Positions 1 through 15,100 of a DNA stretch of 64,000 nucleotides are shown in pieces. The DNA is from Malurus cyaneus samueli (taxonomy: Eukaryota; Chordata; Aves; Passeriformes; Maluridae): NCBI GenBank assembly GCA_009741485.1, contig CM019218.1, positions 43,074,681 to 43,138,680 on the forward strand. The letters run 5' to 3'. The notes beneath the pieces were generated by a model. It was not told where the DNA came from. It searched no databases and worked only from the letters and a program-made list of their open reading frames with translations. The position numbers and the translations under genes were made by a program. The stretch's first letter is position 1; each line of letters opens with the position of its first letter.

Positions 1-3000
1 CGCTCAGCTCAGCATATTTAAACTCCTTAGTACACAACAACACCCACCAGGAATAAACGACTCTTTTATCCATATTAGATGAACCAGGAGATCTCTCTGG
101 GTAGAGAGTTGCAATTGAATTGAAAGTGCAATTTTGTTTTCTGCTGCCATTGCAGAAACAAATGGGTTTGACCTTGTAGGTCTTAATATAAAACACTTTG
201 GCTGAACAAGAATTCCAAATTGGGACCTGTGTGGTTATGGGTGGTACGGTTAATACCAAGAGAAAGCTTTGACAATCTCAGATAAAGTAGGGTTCTCTAT
301 TTGCTCTTACAAAACATGAGAAATTTTCTTTCAGACACCTACTGCAGAGCACAGCTTAGTATTAAACATGCACATATGGGTAGAAACCAACTACCAAATT
401 GTGTTTTTGTTATCCTTTCTTGTTCTCCTAGATGATGCTTTGAACAGGCTGGTCTGTTGTCACAGATGCTTGACTTGAACTTGTTCATTTAGTGTTTTGG
501 CACCAGACTTTGGCACGAGAACCACTTTTTGGCAATTCTGTGCATTCTCTGCAGCTGAGCACTTGCTCAATATTTTTTTTTAAATACTGTCATGATAAAA
601 ATATGCTCTTCATTCTAATAGAAAATACTGACATAATCAAACAGCACAGATTTTGCACAAATACCTAATAGAATGGGAAATTGCTAAGACAGGAAATGAA
701 AAGTTTATTAAATAAATATAGCAAATTATACATTATACTAATACCACAAGTCATTCTAGTTCTTTGCATGAACATATAAATCAATGTATTTTCTGGATAA
801 ATCCATTCAAGGTTTTATTTACAATTTTGATACCACCACTTGATGGTATCAACCTTGGGTGGACATCAAGTATTTAGAAACTGCAGAGGGAAATAGATGG
901 CAGAAGCCAGCCAGGGATGTGCATAGAGTTTGCTTTAATGTCCAGTTAGCAGGTTCATAAAATAACATCCTTTTACTTGTTTAACATTAGGTAGACTTGC
1001 AACTTTTATGCTTCCAGAGCATTGCTGCACAATCTTTTGCATGCCAGCTGCCAGGAATTTTTACTGCAGTTTCATCCTTGTAAGAGAGATTCTCAAATCA
1101 GACTTCAATTTGTAACTACCAGTGGTTCGTATGTTGATTACATTTCCTGCTAGCAATAGGAAAAGACTTATGGCTATTCTCAAATAATTAAGTCAGGGAT
1201 ATGCTAGTCAGACTCCAGGTGTTGAGGATGTAAGGTCCAATTGGCAATAAGCTGGGTAGCTGCATAACTCTCTAAATACATTGTTCACTGTAGAGGGTAA
1301 AGCTTCTCTTTAAGCTCAATGATCATGCAGATTATGGTAGTGATACAGGAAAGAAGTAGTCTGTCCATAACACCTCCTGTTCAGCCCAGCTCTTTTCAAT
1401 TCCATTTCCAGATGGTATTCTTTTAGCTCACCTTAATCAGAATTGCAATGTCTTCAAGAAATGGTGTGCTATAAGCAAATCTGCTTTGGGACTGTGGCCA
1501 GAGTTTAAAATGCAGCATCACGATTGTACAGGATACTCCCAAAAATTACCGTTCCTTCCACTTTTCCTCCTTTGTCTCCCAGCATTCCCATGAGAGGGGG
1601 ACAAGGAGTTTCACTGCACACACACCAGGACACACTGTGGTGGCACTTCCAGCACGAGTAGTTTTACTCTTTGTGGTTATTGGAATGAAGACAAAAAGTA
1701 GTGCAGGGGAGGTCCGACTGGAGCTGTTTCTCCAATATTTCATGTCACACCATTTCTTCCCTGCTCTGAATAGGCACATGTCAGGAAGGCTGCCAACAAA
1801 AACATTGTTTCTGACTTTCAGTGTTGCAACAAATACTATTTTCACGCTATGAAATGTGGCTCTGAGTTTTAAATGCCTTGTTTTCAGGGAATGGCAAAGG
1901 CAAGAGTGATTGAACTCCTGCAGGGACTTAAAATCCTCACCAATGCCACAGCTCTGGCCTCCACCCTTTCTTAGAACTTAACCTGACATTGTTATTAAAT
2001 ACTGAGGTTTGTTATACACTTCCCTAGACAGTGGCTAGGCTTGTTGTGTATTTAAGATTTTCATAGGATTTGTCCTGGCTAATCTTAAATGTTGTAACTG
2101 CAAAGTGTAAAACAGTCACTGCTCTTTATACAGGGAAAGCGTCCTTAAACTCATTTATTTACCTATGCATGTACATGTTTTGCCTCTGACCAGCTTTTTC
2201 AGGCATTTCTACCCTCTCCCTTTATTTACCAAGGTGGGAACCAGCACAAAACATCATCCATTCAATTTCTTTGATTTTCAAACTTCTAAGCTTAGACACA
2301 TTTTTACTTAAAACACACNAAAAAAAAGAAAAAAAAACTAAATCCCAAACCTGCTTTTGCTCAGTTTAGAAGTAAAAAATATGCAAATTACAAGCCCAAG
2401 GAATTTCCCCCTAGTTTCTCTAATGTAAAAGACAATTGTCTAAGTAAATTGTTTATCAAGGTAGATCATCTCCCAGAATCACTGAATTTAGTGGATTGCA
2501 AAATACAGAGATAATCATTACTTCCTTTAGAGTTGAGAGTAAGCTGAGAAAAGGCTTTACTTTGAGAACAGCATAGTAAGGTTTGTGAATATCTGCAAAG
2601 GAATCTCTCAGTGGACAAAGTGTAAATGAATTCCAAGATTTTGTAGGTCAGATATCCTGAAACCTCTTTTTACTACTTAAGAATCTACTATATCCCAATG
2701 TTAAATGAGAGAAAATGCAGAAATTTTTTATGAACTCTTAGTGATACAAATCAATTCAGCTTGGAACCACTAGAAGGGTAAGTGATTGTATGAAGGAAAC
2801 ATCTTGTATTTCCTTAGCCACCCTAACAAGTGTAAATGTAATGAATTATTGTGAACCATGACAATCTGGTTCAAAAGAGGGTCTAGCTTGATGATGCTTC
2901 AAGCCATAATGTGTATAAACAGCTCAGTACTTACTAAGTGTTATACAAATCATAAAAGACAAAATCATTTAAGACTTTTGATATTCAGCAGTTACAGCAA

Positions 3001-6000
3001 AGTTGAAGTACACCACAGAGCCAAGATACGAGGCTGAAGTGACTGTTGCATAGCTCTAATGCGGTCAAAACACCTCTGGCTACACAAAACCCAAACAATT
3101 CCTAATACAGAAAAAGGCTTCTCTCACGTTTTTCACCTGCAGTCAGTATTCTTTATTGATCAGCTCCACCTTTACTTGTGTGGGATAAAACTGGACTATT
3201 TCTAAATAAACTAAAACTGAAACTTTGCACAAAAAACAAGCCTGTAAAACCAGTTTTTTAACCAAATTTTGACAAAAAGCTCTAAGCACACTGATCTAGT
3301 GCTCCGCTGGGAAATGCTTCAGCTGCTGTTGTATGTAGTGTAGGCTTTCCCCTCTTGACTCTTCCTTTAGAAAAGTAAGACTCTGTCACTTAGCAGTGTT
3401 GAGTATATAACAGCTAAAACAGCTTTTCAACATATGCAGGCAATTCTCTGTCATCGGGAATCTCTGAGCCAACAAGGGATGTTTGCCTAAACGATTTGCC
3501 CTAAATGTAAATTGGTACGTTACATGGAAAAAGTACAGGATAAATGTGTATGAGAGCATAGTCTGGGAAATAGAGGAGGTCTGATTCAACAAAAATGATC
3601 ACCTGATGGCTTTAAGTCTTTGAGTCAAGAAATGTAGGGCTTAGATTATCACTGACAAAGCATGGAACTCACAGGCAGGTGTCCTTCTGTGGAAGAAAAC
3701 CAAGATGTGCTGAAAACTGCTTTGAAATTTCACAGAATAAGAGACTTGAGTTTCCTGGAGCCTTGAATTCAATCCAAAACCTGCAAGAAAAGAAAGCGCT
3801 CCCCACCTGTTTGCAAGAATGATTCAGAGAGAACAAATGAGCATACAAAGGAGTTCCAAAACTGCAGGATCCACACCATAAAAACAAACTTACTTTTCCT
3901 GTTTCTCTTCTTGTTGGACAGAAAGACAAAATGGAGATGAACTTCTGGATTTTGCTTGTTTCAGAAGGCTTAAGAGCCCATTGTGTGCTACGAAACATAT
4001 ATCAAACATTTCTATTTCTTTCTTAGATTATAGTAGAGTAATTTATTTGTTTATTCTTTGAAGACAGAAAAAGATGTCTCCTCATTTCATGACAATATTT
4101 GCTCTATCAAAAATGTTATTACTTTGATAAGGCTAATATTGCAAAACAGCCCTTTGTGTCAACATTAATCTGAGATAGATTTCAAGAAGAAACCCTACTT
4201 CACCTTCAATTTTCAAAAAAGCCAGCTTTTTGCAGAAATATTTTTTGCAGCAATTTCCATGAATCATGTAATTAGTTCTACAATGGATAAGCTTTCCTCA
4301 AATCTCTTAAGCATCCACGGCTTAGAGATTGTAAGACCGTCAGTTTAGGTCTGTATTTGCTGCATTAATTACTGCATATTTTATTTTATATTGTGCAGTG
4401 TTTTCTAACTGTAGTGTCCAAAATTTTTTCCACAAACTTCAATAACATTCCTAATTTATTAAGAGCAATATAAACAAGAGATAACTGCACTTTATTGTGT
4501 TATATAAAAGGAATCACAGCTCTTCTAATCTGTACTTGTATAAAGGCATCAGCCCATGAGCATGTATTAGAACTAACCACATACAGAATAAGTCTTAAGA
4601 TAATAGAATGAAGGAAAAAATATCAGGGAGATACAATTTGACCAAGAAAATCCACACATTCTACTTTAACGTAGTGGCTACAGTGGATGATCCACAATAA
4701 AATCAATCTAAATGAATGTGACACTTGGAATCCACTTTCTCCACAGAACCTGGAAAAATCATTATTTTGATTTCTAACATGATTCCAAACAGTGTTCTTA
4801 CTTTCCTAATCCACAGCTCACAAAAACTGGCTTCAGATATGAAATCTACATGTGATTCTCCCTGTTCAATTCATTATTAATAATTCAGACTCTGCCTTCA
4901 TTTAATCAGAAATATTGTTGTCACTCAAAGCAGGTGAAGAGCTAGAAGATGTACACTCAAAATTAGACAACAGCTGCAGCAATCATTACCAGCTTGCAGC
5001 ATCACTCTCCTACTGAAGACTGACAGCCAAACTGCCATGGATAAAGTTTGCTTCGATGGTGGTTACAGTGAAGAGCAGAATAATCTTCTCTTCATCCCTA
5101 AATCTGCAAGTCCTTTCAGGTCATGGAAAGAAAGCTCAGTCCATACAATTCTTCTTTTTCAAAACATGAACGTGCAACAGCAGTTTTCAGCCATTTGCAG
5201 CAATGGACCAAAGCAGATAAAGATTTTCATAGTTTTCAGATGAATAAAGCCGAAAGCTGACTATAAAAAGGTCAACAGAAAATTCATCCACTGACGTATT
5301 GAATGTTCAATACAGTACAAGTCTAGCTGCTCAAGTTTGACAGCATTCTTGTTTTATATCATACTTCAGCATTGCAAAATGATAAGGAGGCTGACAGCTC
5401 AGCTTAGCAAACCCTGCAAGACCAATTAGTCACCTCCATGATGCATATTTAGAGAGAATATATCTAAAACCCAGAGTGTGTGATAACTCACAACACAGAG
5501 CCCATGAGAATTTCTCATAAGTGGCTCTCCTCTGCCTACTCAGACTCACAGAGGAAGGGTTACTTACATGAGCAGGGAGTGCAGGCTATCTGAAGTCACC
5601 ATGTGCCATCTTTGTGCGTATGCAGTATTGCACAATCCCGAGGCTGTGATTGGATCCTGCTGCTCTCCACTGGACTGTGTGCAAATCAGGCACCTGCTGC
5701 AGGGAGCTGAACCCGGATTCGAGGTGGACTGAGAGCACGCTGTGAGCATCGTGGCTGGTGGCAGTCCTCTCTCATTGTCTGGAGAATTTGGCTACTGCAG
5801 AGTGAAAATGGCACACTAATATTACAATATGAAAATGAATTCAAATTATTCCTTATTTTGAATAGTACTTTCTTGACACTGTACACATCCCCTTAAACTG
5901 GAATTTTCATACGTGGTGATTTCTTTTCTTCTTGATGCTTTGCTCAGCTGATCTCAGCTGCACAACTACAGGGCCTTCGCAGTTCTATCTGAAGACCACA

Positions 6001-9000
6001 CATTAACATGCAGCTACCAAAATAAAGTTCAATATTTTGAAAAATCAGTCCTAGGGGTGTTAGACTCTTTGTCCCCCAAAATTACTGTGTCTTATTTAGC
6101 AATATGTAAAACAAAAATAATATACCCCAAGTACTTAAAAACATTTTCAAAAGCAATACACCAGTATCAATGAACTTCTCAGGGACTTCAGTGATGGGCA
6201 TTGAAACACAACTGAGAAACTGGTAACTCTGCATTCAGTGAGTGAACAACACACAGAAACAAAGCGTTAGGACACATAGATAAAAATAATTGAACAATTG
6301 ACTGAAAAGATACTCATTATCTAAGCTCTGTCCAAAAAAAAGTGAGGACCCTCAAAGAAACATGTTATTTCACCCGTGTATTTTAAGACTATCTAACGGA
6401 ACTGCATGGATGGTCTTAACATCAATACCTCCTAATGTTTTGACCTTGCAAATGTAATAACACTTTATAAAATTAAATATAAGCTTTGCATAAAATTTAC
6501 TAAAATAAAAATAAAACAATAGCTAAAAACTCTGAAGACAATAGAGCCTCATATTAAAAACTACAAAAGTGAGCATCAGGTTTGTCTCCAAAGTGATTAT
6601 GATTCTGATCCCTGCTATTGCAATAAGGTCTTGAAGAAATGACAGAAGTCCTTTGATGTTTATAAACCTTATCTGAATTTCCAAATGAAATTAGTTTGTG
6701 GCAAATTTGTACCTCCCTATATTTTGTTCAACATCATTCATAAGTTAAAGTCTTTATGTTGTACTATTATTCAAGTTTGTAAATTGAAGTGCTAAATATA
6801 GAAAAGGAACTTTTAAGTTACTTTACAATAGCGATTGAACATGTGTACACAGATACCCCCATGCAATGTGTTCTCCCTTCAAGAAGGCTGACACAACAGA
6901 AGCTTTAATTATTAATGTGAATGGCAACATTTGAACTGAAATACTAAAGAGGTCTCTGCTAACTTACATACCACTGCTGTAAATTTAGTTATGCTCTCTG
7001 CATCTTGAATTATACATGGACCAAAAGATTTTGTTTCATTTTCCATGTTTATCCAAATGCTTGTATGCATTTAATTATATCCTCCATGCATTTTTTTTTT
7101 TTTTTTTTTTGGAATAAGAAAGTCTGCTACAGATTTAAGATAAGGATATATACTCAAGGGTCCAGTAGAGAAAGAACTATATGTCTTCCACTAATAATAG
7201 AACTTCTGGCAAAACTCACAAGTGGTAACTATATCTATAAATATATACAACTCCACTTATACACAATCTGTAGTTTATGTTATTACAGACAAACAAATAA
7301 AGTTCTTCTTCTTTAGAAGAACTGTGTCCATCAGAGTACACTAATACAGATTTGAGATTGTGCATCACCGACAGCTTCCTCTGAGGGCTTATAGATAGTG
7401 CTCAGCATAGCCCTCAATTTCACCCACTTTCTGACTAATTGTATAATTTATTTTTCTATGCTTCAAGCACCAATTGCTTCTAAAGACTGACTGTTGATTT
7501 GGGTCACTAAGGCACTGCATAACAGACCCCAGATTTCAGCTGGTTTTACACAGTGCTGCTATGACCCTATGGCATTGTATAGCTCTAGGTAGAGCTCTGA
7601 TCCCAAACACAATATTGCAGTGTCAATCCCCCCAAGAAAAGCAAATTCTCTTAGGTGCAACTTCATTTTAATGCAGTGACACTACTTCCTATTATGAATT
7701 TACCTTGGCTGCTGTGAGCAGAGGGATCTCTGCAACACGCACCACTGCACAATGCAAATATGCCCTCAAGTATGTGTGTGGACATCAGTTTTTTAGTCTG
7801 TAATACCAATCGCAAATATTGGCATGCACGGTTCTGGTGTCTGTGTTTGCAAACTGTAAAGAGGCTTAAGTGTTTATCCCCTTTACACACAGAGATATCC
7901 TGGACGTGTTCAGACAACATGGAAACTCTGCTCTGGCCCCCATGTTAGTACTTCTCATGGTACACTGTTTTTTCTTTACTTATTCTGCATGGCATCTTTA
8001 CTAACTTTTTACAGGTGAAATGTCTTAATACAGTACTCTTAATGGTTCTCCAACAGATTTGCTTCCCAGAGCATAACTGTTAAGTAAAATGAGAGCTATT
8101 ATACTCAACATCTTTTACTTCCTAGTCATATCAGTGCTAACCAGCCTCTTATGTCGCAGCTAGGCAGTCCCCAGTGCCTGATTTAAGATGTTATACTTTG
8201 CTTGGGTTCTTCTAAATGATATTTCAACCTTTGAAATGAACAGACCAGAAACAGATCCTGATCATGTCACATACTATTTGTTTTACAGTAAAACATAGAG
8301 ATTTCAATGAAGATTAAAGCATTATGCGTCGGTCTTCCACACGAAAAGACAGAAGGAGAATGACTCCTGTTAATGAAATGGCTTCAAATCTCATTTATTA
8401 ATATGATTTAATTTTCAATCAATGAGTTTTATCTAAGCATTTGGAAGTAAAGGAATGGATCAATGGCTTTGCGTTTGAATAAGATCTAGTCAAGAGTATA
8501 AAAGGAGTTATATCCCTATTTAAGTCTTTAACTACAGCTTTACTTTAGATAGACTGTATTGTATCATACTATGAAATACCTACTGCAGCTGTTTGAAATG
8601 TAGTTAATCTTCACATGAATAAGAGAACACCTGTAATATGAATGAACAACTTTAAGTAGCAACTGATCAGTTGCCTCACTTTTCCATAGAATCTTACAGA
8701 CAAAAATCACATGTTTGAATTTTCACAGGTCAAAATTCAGGGACAATCAGAATGGTTCTTCAGCAGAATCCAATGCCAAATATCCCAGTATCATTCTGGA
8801 GCTTAAACATCGCTTCAGAAATGGCCAAATGACCAGCCAGAGAAGAACCCAGAGAAGAAGACAGGTCCTTGTTAATTTTCATTTTAGCACTGACACAGAG
8901 GAAGCATTGTAATACTTGTCAATTACATATGTTTTCATCCTTCCCTTGAAATTAATTTTCCCTACTCCAATATGGCACCAGGTGGACTAGGCAACCTTTT

Positions 9001-10574
9001 GCATGTCTCTATGAGACCATCATTCTTTTTAAACTATAAATGGAGACACTGATTTCAGTCATTTTTGCACCAAAAAGTAAATCAAATTTGTTATGACATT
9101 TAGTTGCATTCTACAGTGAGAATCTACAAAAATAAGATATAATGGTCTTATTTTAGCTTATGACTAATGAAATTCAGAAATCATGAGTAATATGTGCAAA
9201 TAACATCACCACCATGTAGCATTTCATCATGTGGAATCCTACATGAAAAAGAGAATGGATTTGAAAATGCTAACAACTCTTTTACTGAACTATTTAATTC
9301 ATTTTAATATTGCAGATTCAGAGAGTAGGAATATAATCCTGTGAGAAAAGAAGAGAAACTATAGAAAGAGATATCAGGGTTTTCAGATCAATTGCCATGG
9401 CAAAATCTTCTATCTTTTCTGTTAAAAAAATTAAAAATAGGTATATCAATAAATTATTGTAACATATTAATGTTTGCATTTACCCGGTCAACTGTATGGA
9501 TTTGATCATAAAGAGATAAAAGAATCAGACATGTTACTCTCAACTCATTTTTAAAAAATACTCTATGTCACCTGTATGTCTACTGAGTGAATGGAGGTGA
9601 AATACAATTTGAAGAGGAATTATTTCTTTGAATAATTAATAATAATACTAAATCAATTTATCATAAATGTTTGAGACTATTTTTGCAAGACTTTATATAG
9701 TCTTGATAAAATATTTTGACACATTTTATAAGAATTTTTGAGAGGAAATTGCACAAGATAAGAAATTTAACACAGCAAGAGAATTAGTCAAGGAATTAAC
9801 CACTTAGTAGGTAAGGATAATTGATTCATGATATATATTAGATTTGAAATTTTCAGTCAAAAATACACATGGAGGGCACCACTTTTTATGGTGCCTTAAA
9901 GCTCAGTTAAAGGGGTTAAACTCAACTGCAAACTAGTTTCAGCCTTATTTGTGATGACCACACTGGGATGTCTCAAAGATCACAGTGCAGGAAATGTATA
10001 TGAAACCACAGCATGGCAACTGCTGATATGAGTTGATTTTTCAGTGGTAAGCAATACAATGATTCATAAAGCATATTTTTCTTCTCACCATAATCTCTTA
10101 ATAAGCTTATGTGTCTTACCCACCTGAGTTTACCATACTATTTTATCATTACTTTAATTACGTACCATTTGAATCCATTACATTTTTTTTTTTTTTTGCC
10201 TAGATCCTCATCCTGGAACTTTGATAATAACCTTTGGAGAAAATGATAAGAAGACTTCCTTAAATTTTTACTGCTTGTATTTCCATACTGTCAACACATA
10301 CATACGAGCATCTTGTAGACATCTTTTCCTTGTTAAATAATGCCATGGTAAATTTTACAGAATTACAGATCAATTAAATGGCCAGAGGTATAACTCACGA
10401 CTGAAACGGAACAATTTTTTTCCTCAAAACTTCCAATTTAATTTTGCTACATTTATTTGAATAGTTGTACTTCTAAAATGTTCAGGACAACCAGAATATT
10501 TTCTTGCTTTTATTTGCTGCTTAGGGAAAATGGTGCCTTTTATTTCTCTCTTAATGTTGAAGTTACTTCCTCAA

Positions 10575-10824
10575 ATCTAACAGAGAGTAGATTTTCATTA
10601 GATATTAGGAAGATATTCCTTTCTATGGGGGAAATGAGACACTGGAACAGGTTGCCCAGAGATCCTATGGATGCTCCATACCTGGAAGTGTCCAAGACCA
10701 GGATGGATGGGGCTCTGAGCAACCTCGTCTAGTGGAAGGTGCCCCCATCCATGACAGGGGGATTGGAATTGACTGATCTTCATAGTCCCTTCCAACACAA
10801 ACCATTCTAAGATTCTATGATTCC
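10575..10824 (+). mobile_element. CR1 LINE 3' fragment (5'-truncated)
   Basis: The stretch reads like the conserved 3' end of avian CR1: a block on a record of lines such as AGATATTAGGAAG, then GAGACACTGGAACAGGTTGCC, then a region around GGATGGGGCTCTGAGCAACC and GTCTAGTGGAAGGTG. It ends in CCATTCTAAGATTCTATGATT. CR1 copies are usually 5'-truncated and end in short ATTCTATG-type repeats rather than poly(A), as here. It lies about 1.3 kb upstream of the mucin TATA box in the same orientation. Several mismatches from the remembered consensus suggest an old copy. The left edge is approximate. Confidence 0.88.
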
Positions 10825-11701
10825 ATTATTATTTTTCATGAAACATAATAGAAAAAAAACTGGGTTTTTTTTTTTCTATTATAGACTAGACATTTAGTCT
10901 ATTGCCTTGCCCCAGTGCACTATCAACAGCACTTAGACCATTTGTCGTAGGTGTTTTACTAAACTGTCCTTATAAACCACTAGTGATGGAAATTGGACAG
11001 TCTTCTTAGGCAACCTATATGAGTATTTCACTATTCTTTCAATGTTTGTCTAATGTCCCTCTCTGATGTCTAAACTTCATTCTATTTTAAACAGTTATGA
11101 CTCCAAAGAATATGGAGATAACCGTAGTATCTTCTTCCTTGCAGGAAGTGTTTGAACCCATGTGGGATTATGGGATCTGCTCTCTTACAGAAAGACTGTA
11201 TTTCTCTGCACCCCAGGGTAAAACACCATAAAAGGTTAATTCCCTATAGTGATATAGCTATAAATAACTATTTTAACATATTTACAAAGCATTGTTCCCT
11301 CTCTCATTTTTCCTAAGGTAAGGAATATTCCAAACAATATTCTTACATAGCAGTCTTTTAATATCTCCAGGGTTAGAAATCACAAGGAATTTTCTTTTAA
11401 ATCACAGGTAGAATCCAGCTAATTTCTAATAGTGAAATCATGTTTACTCAGAAGGAAAACTGCTGAAATAGCAGTAAAATTGCCACATGAGAAGACGAAT
11501 CCTTCAAGAAAAGGTCCATATCACTGACTCCCCAATACAGATGGATTTTCATTGTGTAAACCTGTGTTGTGCCTGGCCAGGGGGCTAAACACTGACCTTC
11601 AATAGCATTTTATTCCCCATTTTCACAAAAAAAAAGGTATCTATATTGTCAGGTGCCAACTCGTTAAAAAAATTTGTATCAGGTGGAACTTATTTGGTTT
11701 G

Positions 11702-11703
<2 letters not shown>

Positions 11704-11739
<36 letters not shown>

Positions 11740-11783
11740 TTCTTTAACTGGAAGTAAGGATTAAGAGATAAAAAAAAAAAAAA
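11704..11783. repeat. Long poly-T (about T34) and nearby poly-A (about A14) tracts
   Basis: A T run spans about 11704-11737 and an A run about 11770-11783, separated by some 32 bases. They are complementary homopolymers about 330-400 bp upstream of the TATA box. Such poly(dA:dT) tracts usually exclude nucleosomes. The exact run length is unreliable in most sequencing data. Confidence 0.8.
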
Positions 11784-12103
11784 GAAGAAAAGAAGTGAAG
11801 TAATTCACTCCAACTTCCTGCTCAAAAGTCACTGAGAAGTCTCTTAAATTGCATTTTTCCCCACAATAAATAACAATTTGGGAAGGCCTGGACTAAGCAA
11901 AATTCCTTCTTGCTCACTTCTTGATATTTTGTCAAAAAGACCTGTAGAAAGAAGACTCCTCCTAGAGTGTAAATACCTGGGGGAAAGTCAGAGCATCCTC
12001 TCATTACCTGTATACCTGCAAAGGAAAACGAAAATGTCTGAAGCCCCACCTTTAAGAGCCTTGTGAAACAATCTGGGAACTGAGCCAAAATCTACTCTCT
12101 CAC

Positions 12104-12110
12104 TATATAA
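12104..12110 (+). promoter_or_regulatory. TATA box of the mucin gene
   Basis: TATATAA lies 69 bases before the start codon, so transcription would begin near 12130-12140 and leave a 5' UTR of about 45 bases. A short 5' UTR and a TATA promoter are usual for gel-forming mucin genes. I did not find a convincing CCAAT box next to it. Confidence 0.7.
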
Positions 12111-12178
12111 GACTTGGGAACAGACAGGTATTTCCTCAGAGGCAGGTTGTTCGGTAGTTCCTACCGGACTTCCAGAAG

Positions 12179-15100
12179 ATGGGCAAAGGTGGTGGGACAC
12201 GAATACCACTGTGGATATCAATACTAGCCCTTGTCTTCATACAGATCAAAGGTAGGAAGATTCACTTTCTTGGCATTTTTACTGTTTTAAAGAATTTATA
12301 ACTTGCTTTGGAGTTTGAAACTTTTTTTTTTCTTGGCTTTGTGAAGTTAATGAACCTGTTACCTTCATGTAAGATTTTATTTTTCTGCTTAAAATACTTT
12401 CTTTCCTAAGAAGAGGAAATTAACTCTTTTGAAACTGTTGTAATTTTTTTCTCAAGTTGAAATTTGGAACAGCTCCACTGCATTGAGTGGAACTCCCTCA
12501 GAACTTATATTTCTACAAAAATGCTTCAAGATTTGCATTTAGTTTTTAATACCCATTTCAAGATGGTATAGTAATTCTAAATGAACAAACCAAAAGGTGA
12601 AAGGTACCTCTAGAAAGGAAAAAGTCAGGAGAGGATTATGTCTGCATGCATTATTAAAGATTGTGTTTATCAGCTGATAAAAAAGAGATGGGTTTTGCTT
12701 GAAAAGCATCAGAGGACAGATTAAAAAAAATAATTTACACTTGCTTATGAGGCTGCATAAAAGCTTAGCACACTAGGCTGGTTTGTGATGGGCTGAAAAC
12801 AAATGGCACTGCTTTAAATAGTCTGAGGACACTTAACAGTCACAGATGGATGCAAATCTCTTTAAGCTTTTTTTTTATTATTCTTTTTTTCACCTGATAA
12901 CTTCCCTTAAAGTTTAAGGTAATAACAATGGTAGTTTTAAATGCATTTTGGTCTGAAGCGCAGATCCTATTGTATGATTTCGTATTTTTCCTACTCCTAG
13001 GTAAATCCACAGTAACTTATATTAAGAAGTGGTAGTATCAAAGAATAGCCCATCTCAGGACTAGCTGTAGCATTGGCACAACATGCAATGGAAGGCAGGA
13101 TCTGTAAAGCACATGGCATGAGACAGAGTGCAGCCACACAGGACATGGAGAGAGAAGCAAAAAGCTCTCTGAGGCTGGGCAGTGAAGGAGTCCAGGAGCA
13201 CTAAATGGTTCTTACTTTATAGTGGACACATGTCCTCTAACCCCAGCTGCAGACCCCCAGGTCTTTCCCCGGGAGGGGACTTGCAGCTCTCCCTACAGTT
13301 CTGCTTTCAGCCTTAGCCCTTCTGGTGGTCCTAGCCACGGACTGCCCTCGTGGGGTGCAGCAGGGGGTGAGCCTGCCCTTTCAGTTTTTTCTGACTGGCA
13401 TAGTCTTCACATCAACCTTCTCTCTGATCAACTCTCACTAAACCGTGCCTCAAAAGCCCCTCTGGCCCCTGCAGATAATGTATGTGTTTCTATTCTATTG
13501 CTGCAGTGGAATGGAATGAAAAATTGTTTCTTTGTTTGGGTCAAAATCAACAGGCACAAATCTGTTGGAAAGACCTATTTCCTTCTGTGTGGTGTGGCTT
13601 TTCCAATTATTTTCCTTCTGTGGCTTTCTAAAAACAGTGCTTGAAACGATAAAATACAGAATAAGTTTGGCTTTGACAAAGATCAGTCTTCTAACCCAAA
13701 AGTGACTTCTTCCTGTACAAAAGGGATCTATTTTAAAGTCATCTATCTAGGAAAAAAAGGTTTTACTGATACTTAAAGCACAGTGTGATCATAAAACCTA
13801 AGAAATTTAGGTTCTTTATCTGAAAAGCTTATAAGGGAATCCAGGGGTACATTGTGACAGAATAAGGACCTCCTCAAATCACCACAGGTGTGATTTTGAT
13901 GGCTTCCCTGCAGTAATTTATTACCCCAAAAAAAAAAAATTCTAAAAAGGAAAGGAAAAGGCTGAAGGAGTGGTGTTTGGCCATCATGGTCACATGTAGC
14001 ACAGGTCCTGATGCATTTCTGACTTCCTGTACATAAACGTATCTTTGCTGATTCTTGATATACTGAGTGTTGCATGTTTAATCAGGTATAATTGAGAAAA
14101 TATGAGGGAACGCAAGAAAATTATGCATTCACATTTCCTTTACTACTCTTCTTGATGCAGTTCAAGCCCAGGGGGATGAACAACCAACAAAGTCAAAATA
14201 TGTTTCTATACCTCTCCCGGATCGAGAAATACGTAAGTATTTTTATGCTGATCTCTTTCTAAGGTTTTGTTCCAAATAAGGTGATAAAGAGTAAGATTAC
14301 TAGACTATTTTTATTCCTAGCTAAAATATACCACACGCTTGTTAAAAGAGAAGTTCTCTGTACAATATATACAATTCTCAGCCTGGCTCTGACTTCTCTA
14401 AGCTTAAGAACTTCCTCTGAGATCTGGCCCAGTGGATCTGCTCTACTGATGTGATACAGTTATCTAATCTTTAACTTCACGAAAGGTACATAACTTTTAT
14501 CTAAAAGTGTATTTTCAGAAGAGGTGTGTGTTTACATACATATCACCAAGGTTCTTGATAGTAGGTAATAAAAAACACATTCTTCTACACCGTGTCAAGA
14601 TGACTGCATCACTCACAAGAAAACAAGAAAACTGTAACTACCTTAAACATTAGAATAATTAAGTACTACGAGGTCATGCATGACACATAACTGGACAGAG
14701 CAAAATAAGGGTGGAAGGATCCAAAGATGCCTGCTATATCAGTGATGACAGGCTGAAATAATTGGCATTAAGTCTATCCTGCAAAATGCGTGCCGCAAAT
14801 AATTTAAAAATAGCTGTTATCATCACTATCAGAATACTGGTCTGAGGATCATACTGCTGCTTTTGAGTTCACAACATCTGATGGGAGTCTTGAACAAATA
14901 ACGGGAGAAGGTACTACAGTCTTTTGCAGTTTGGCTGTAGTGAAATTTATAGAAAGACAGAACACAAAATATTGTGTAAAAACCACCAATAAAACCTTGC
15001 AGAAGCTTTGCCCTAGAATGTAACTAGTAGTAGGAAATATAAATCCCTAAAAAGACTAGGCAATCTCTATCCATGTTTTAGGACTTTAAAAAAGATTAAA

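Larger units (their letters stand above)
1..12100. other. 5' flanking region, no gene recognised
   Basis: AT-rich noncoding sequence. All open frames are short (at most about 110 codons), lack cysteine-rich mucin signatures and cannot be chained through splice sites into anything I recognise. If another mucin gene lies upstream, its last exon (cystine knot) is not in this stretch. Visible simple sequence includes a T22 run at 7091-7112 and a T run near 10181-10197. An undetermined base (n) sits at 2319 next to an A-rich tract. The CR1 fragment and the T34/A14 tracts are listed separately. Confidence 0.7.

Noticed and set aside
1546..1852. Overlapping short open frames on both strands near 1.6 kb
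   Set aside because: Under 100 codons, no domain pattern, no promoter or splice context; consistent with chance.
5037..5243. 68-codon open frame in the 5' flank as a small gene
   Set aside because: No signal peptide, no recognisable motif, no splice continuation or promoter; composition like surrounding noncoding DNA.
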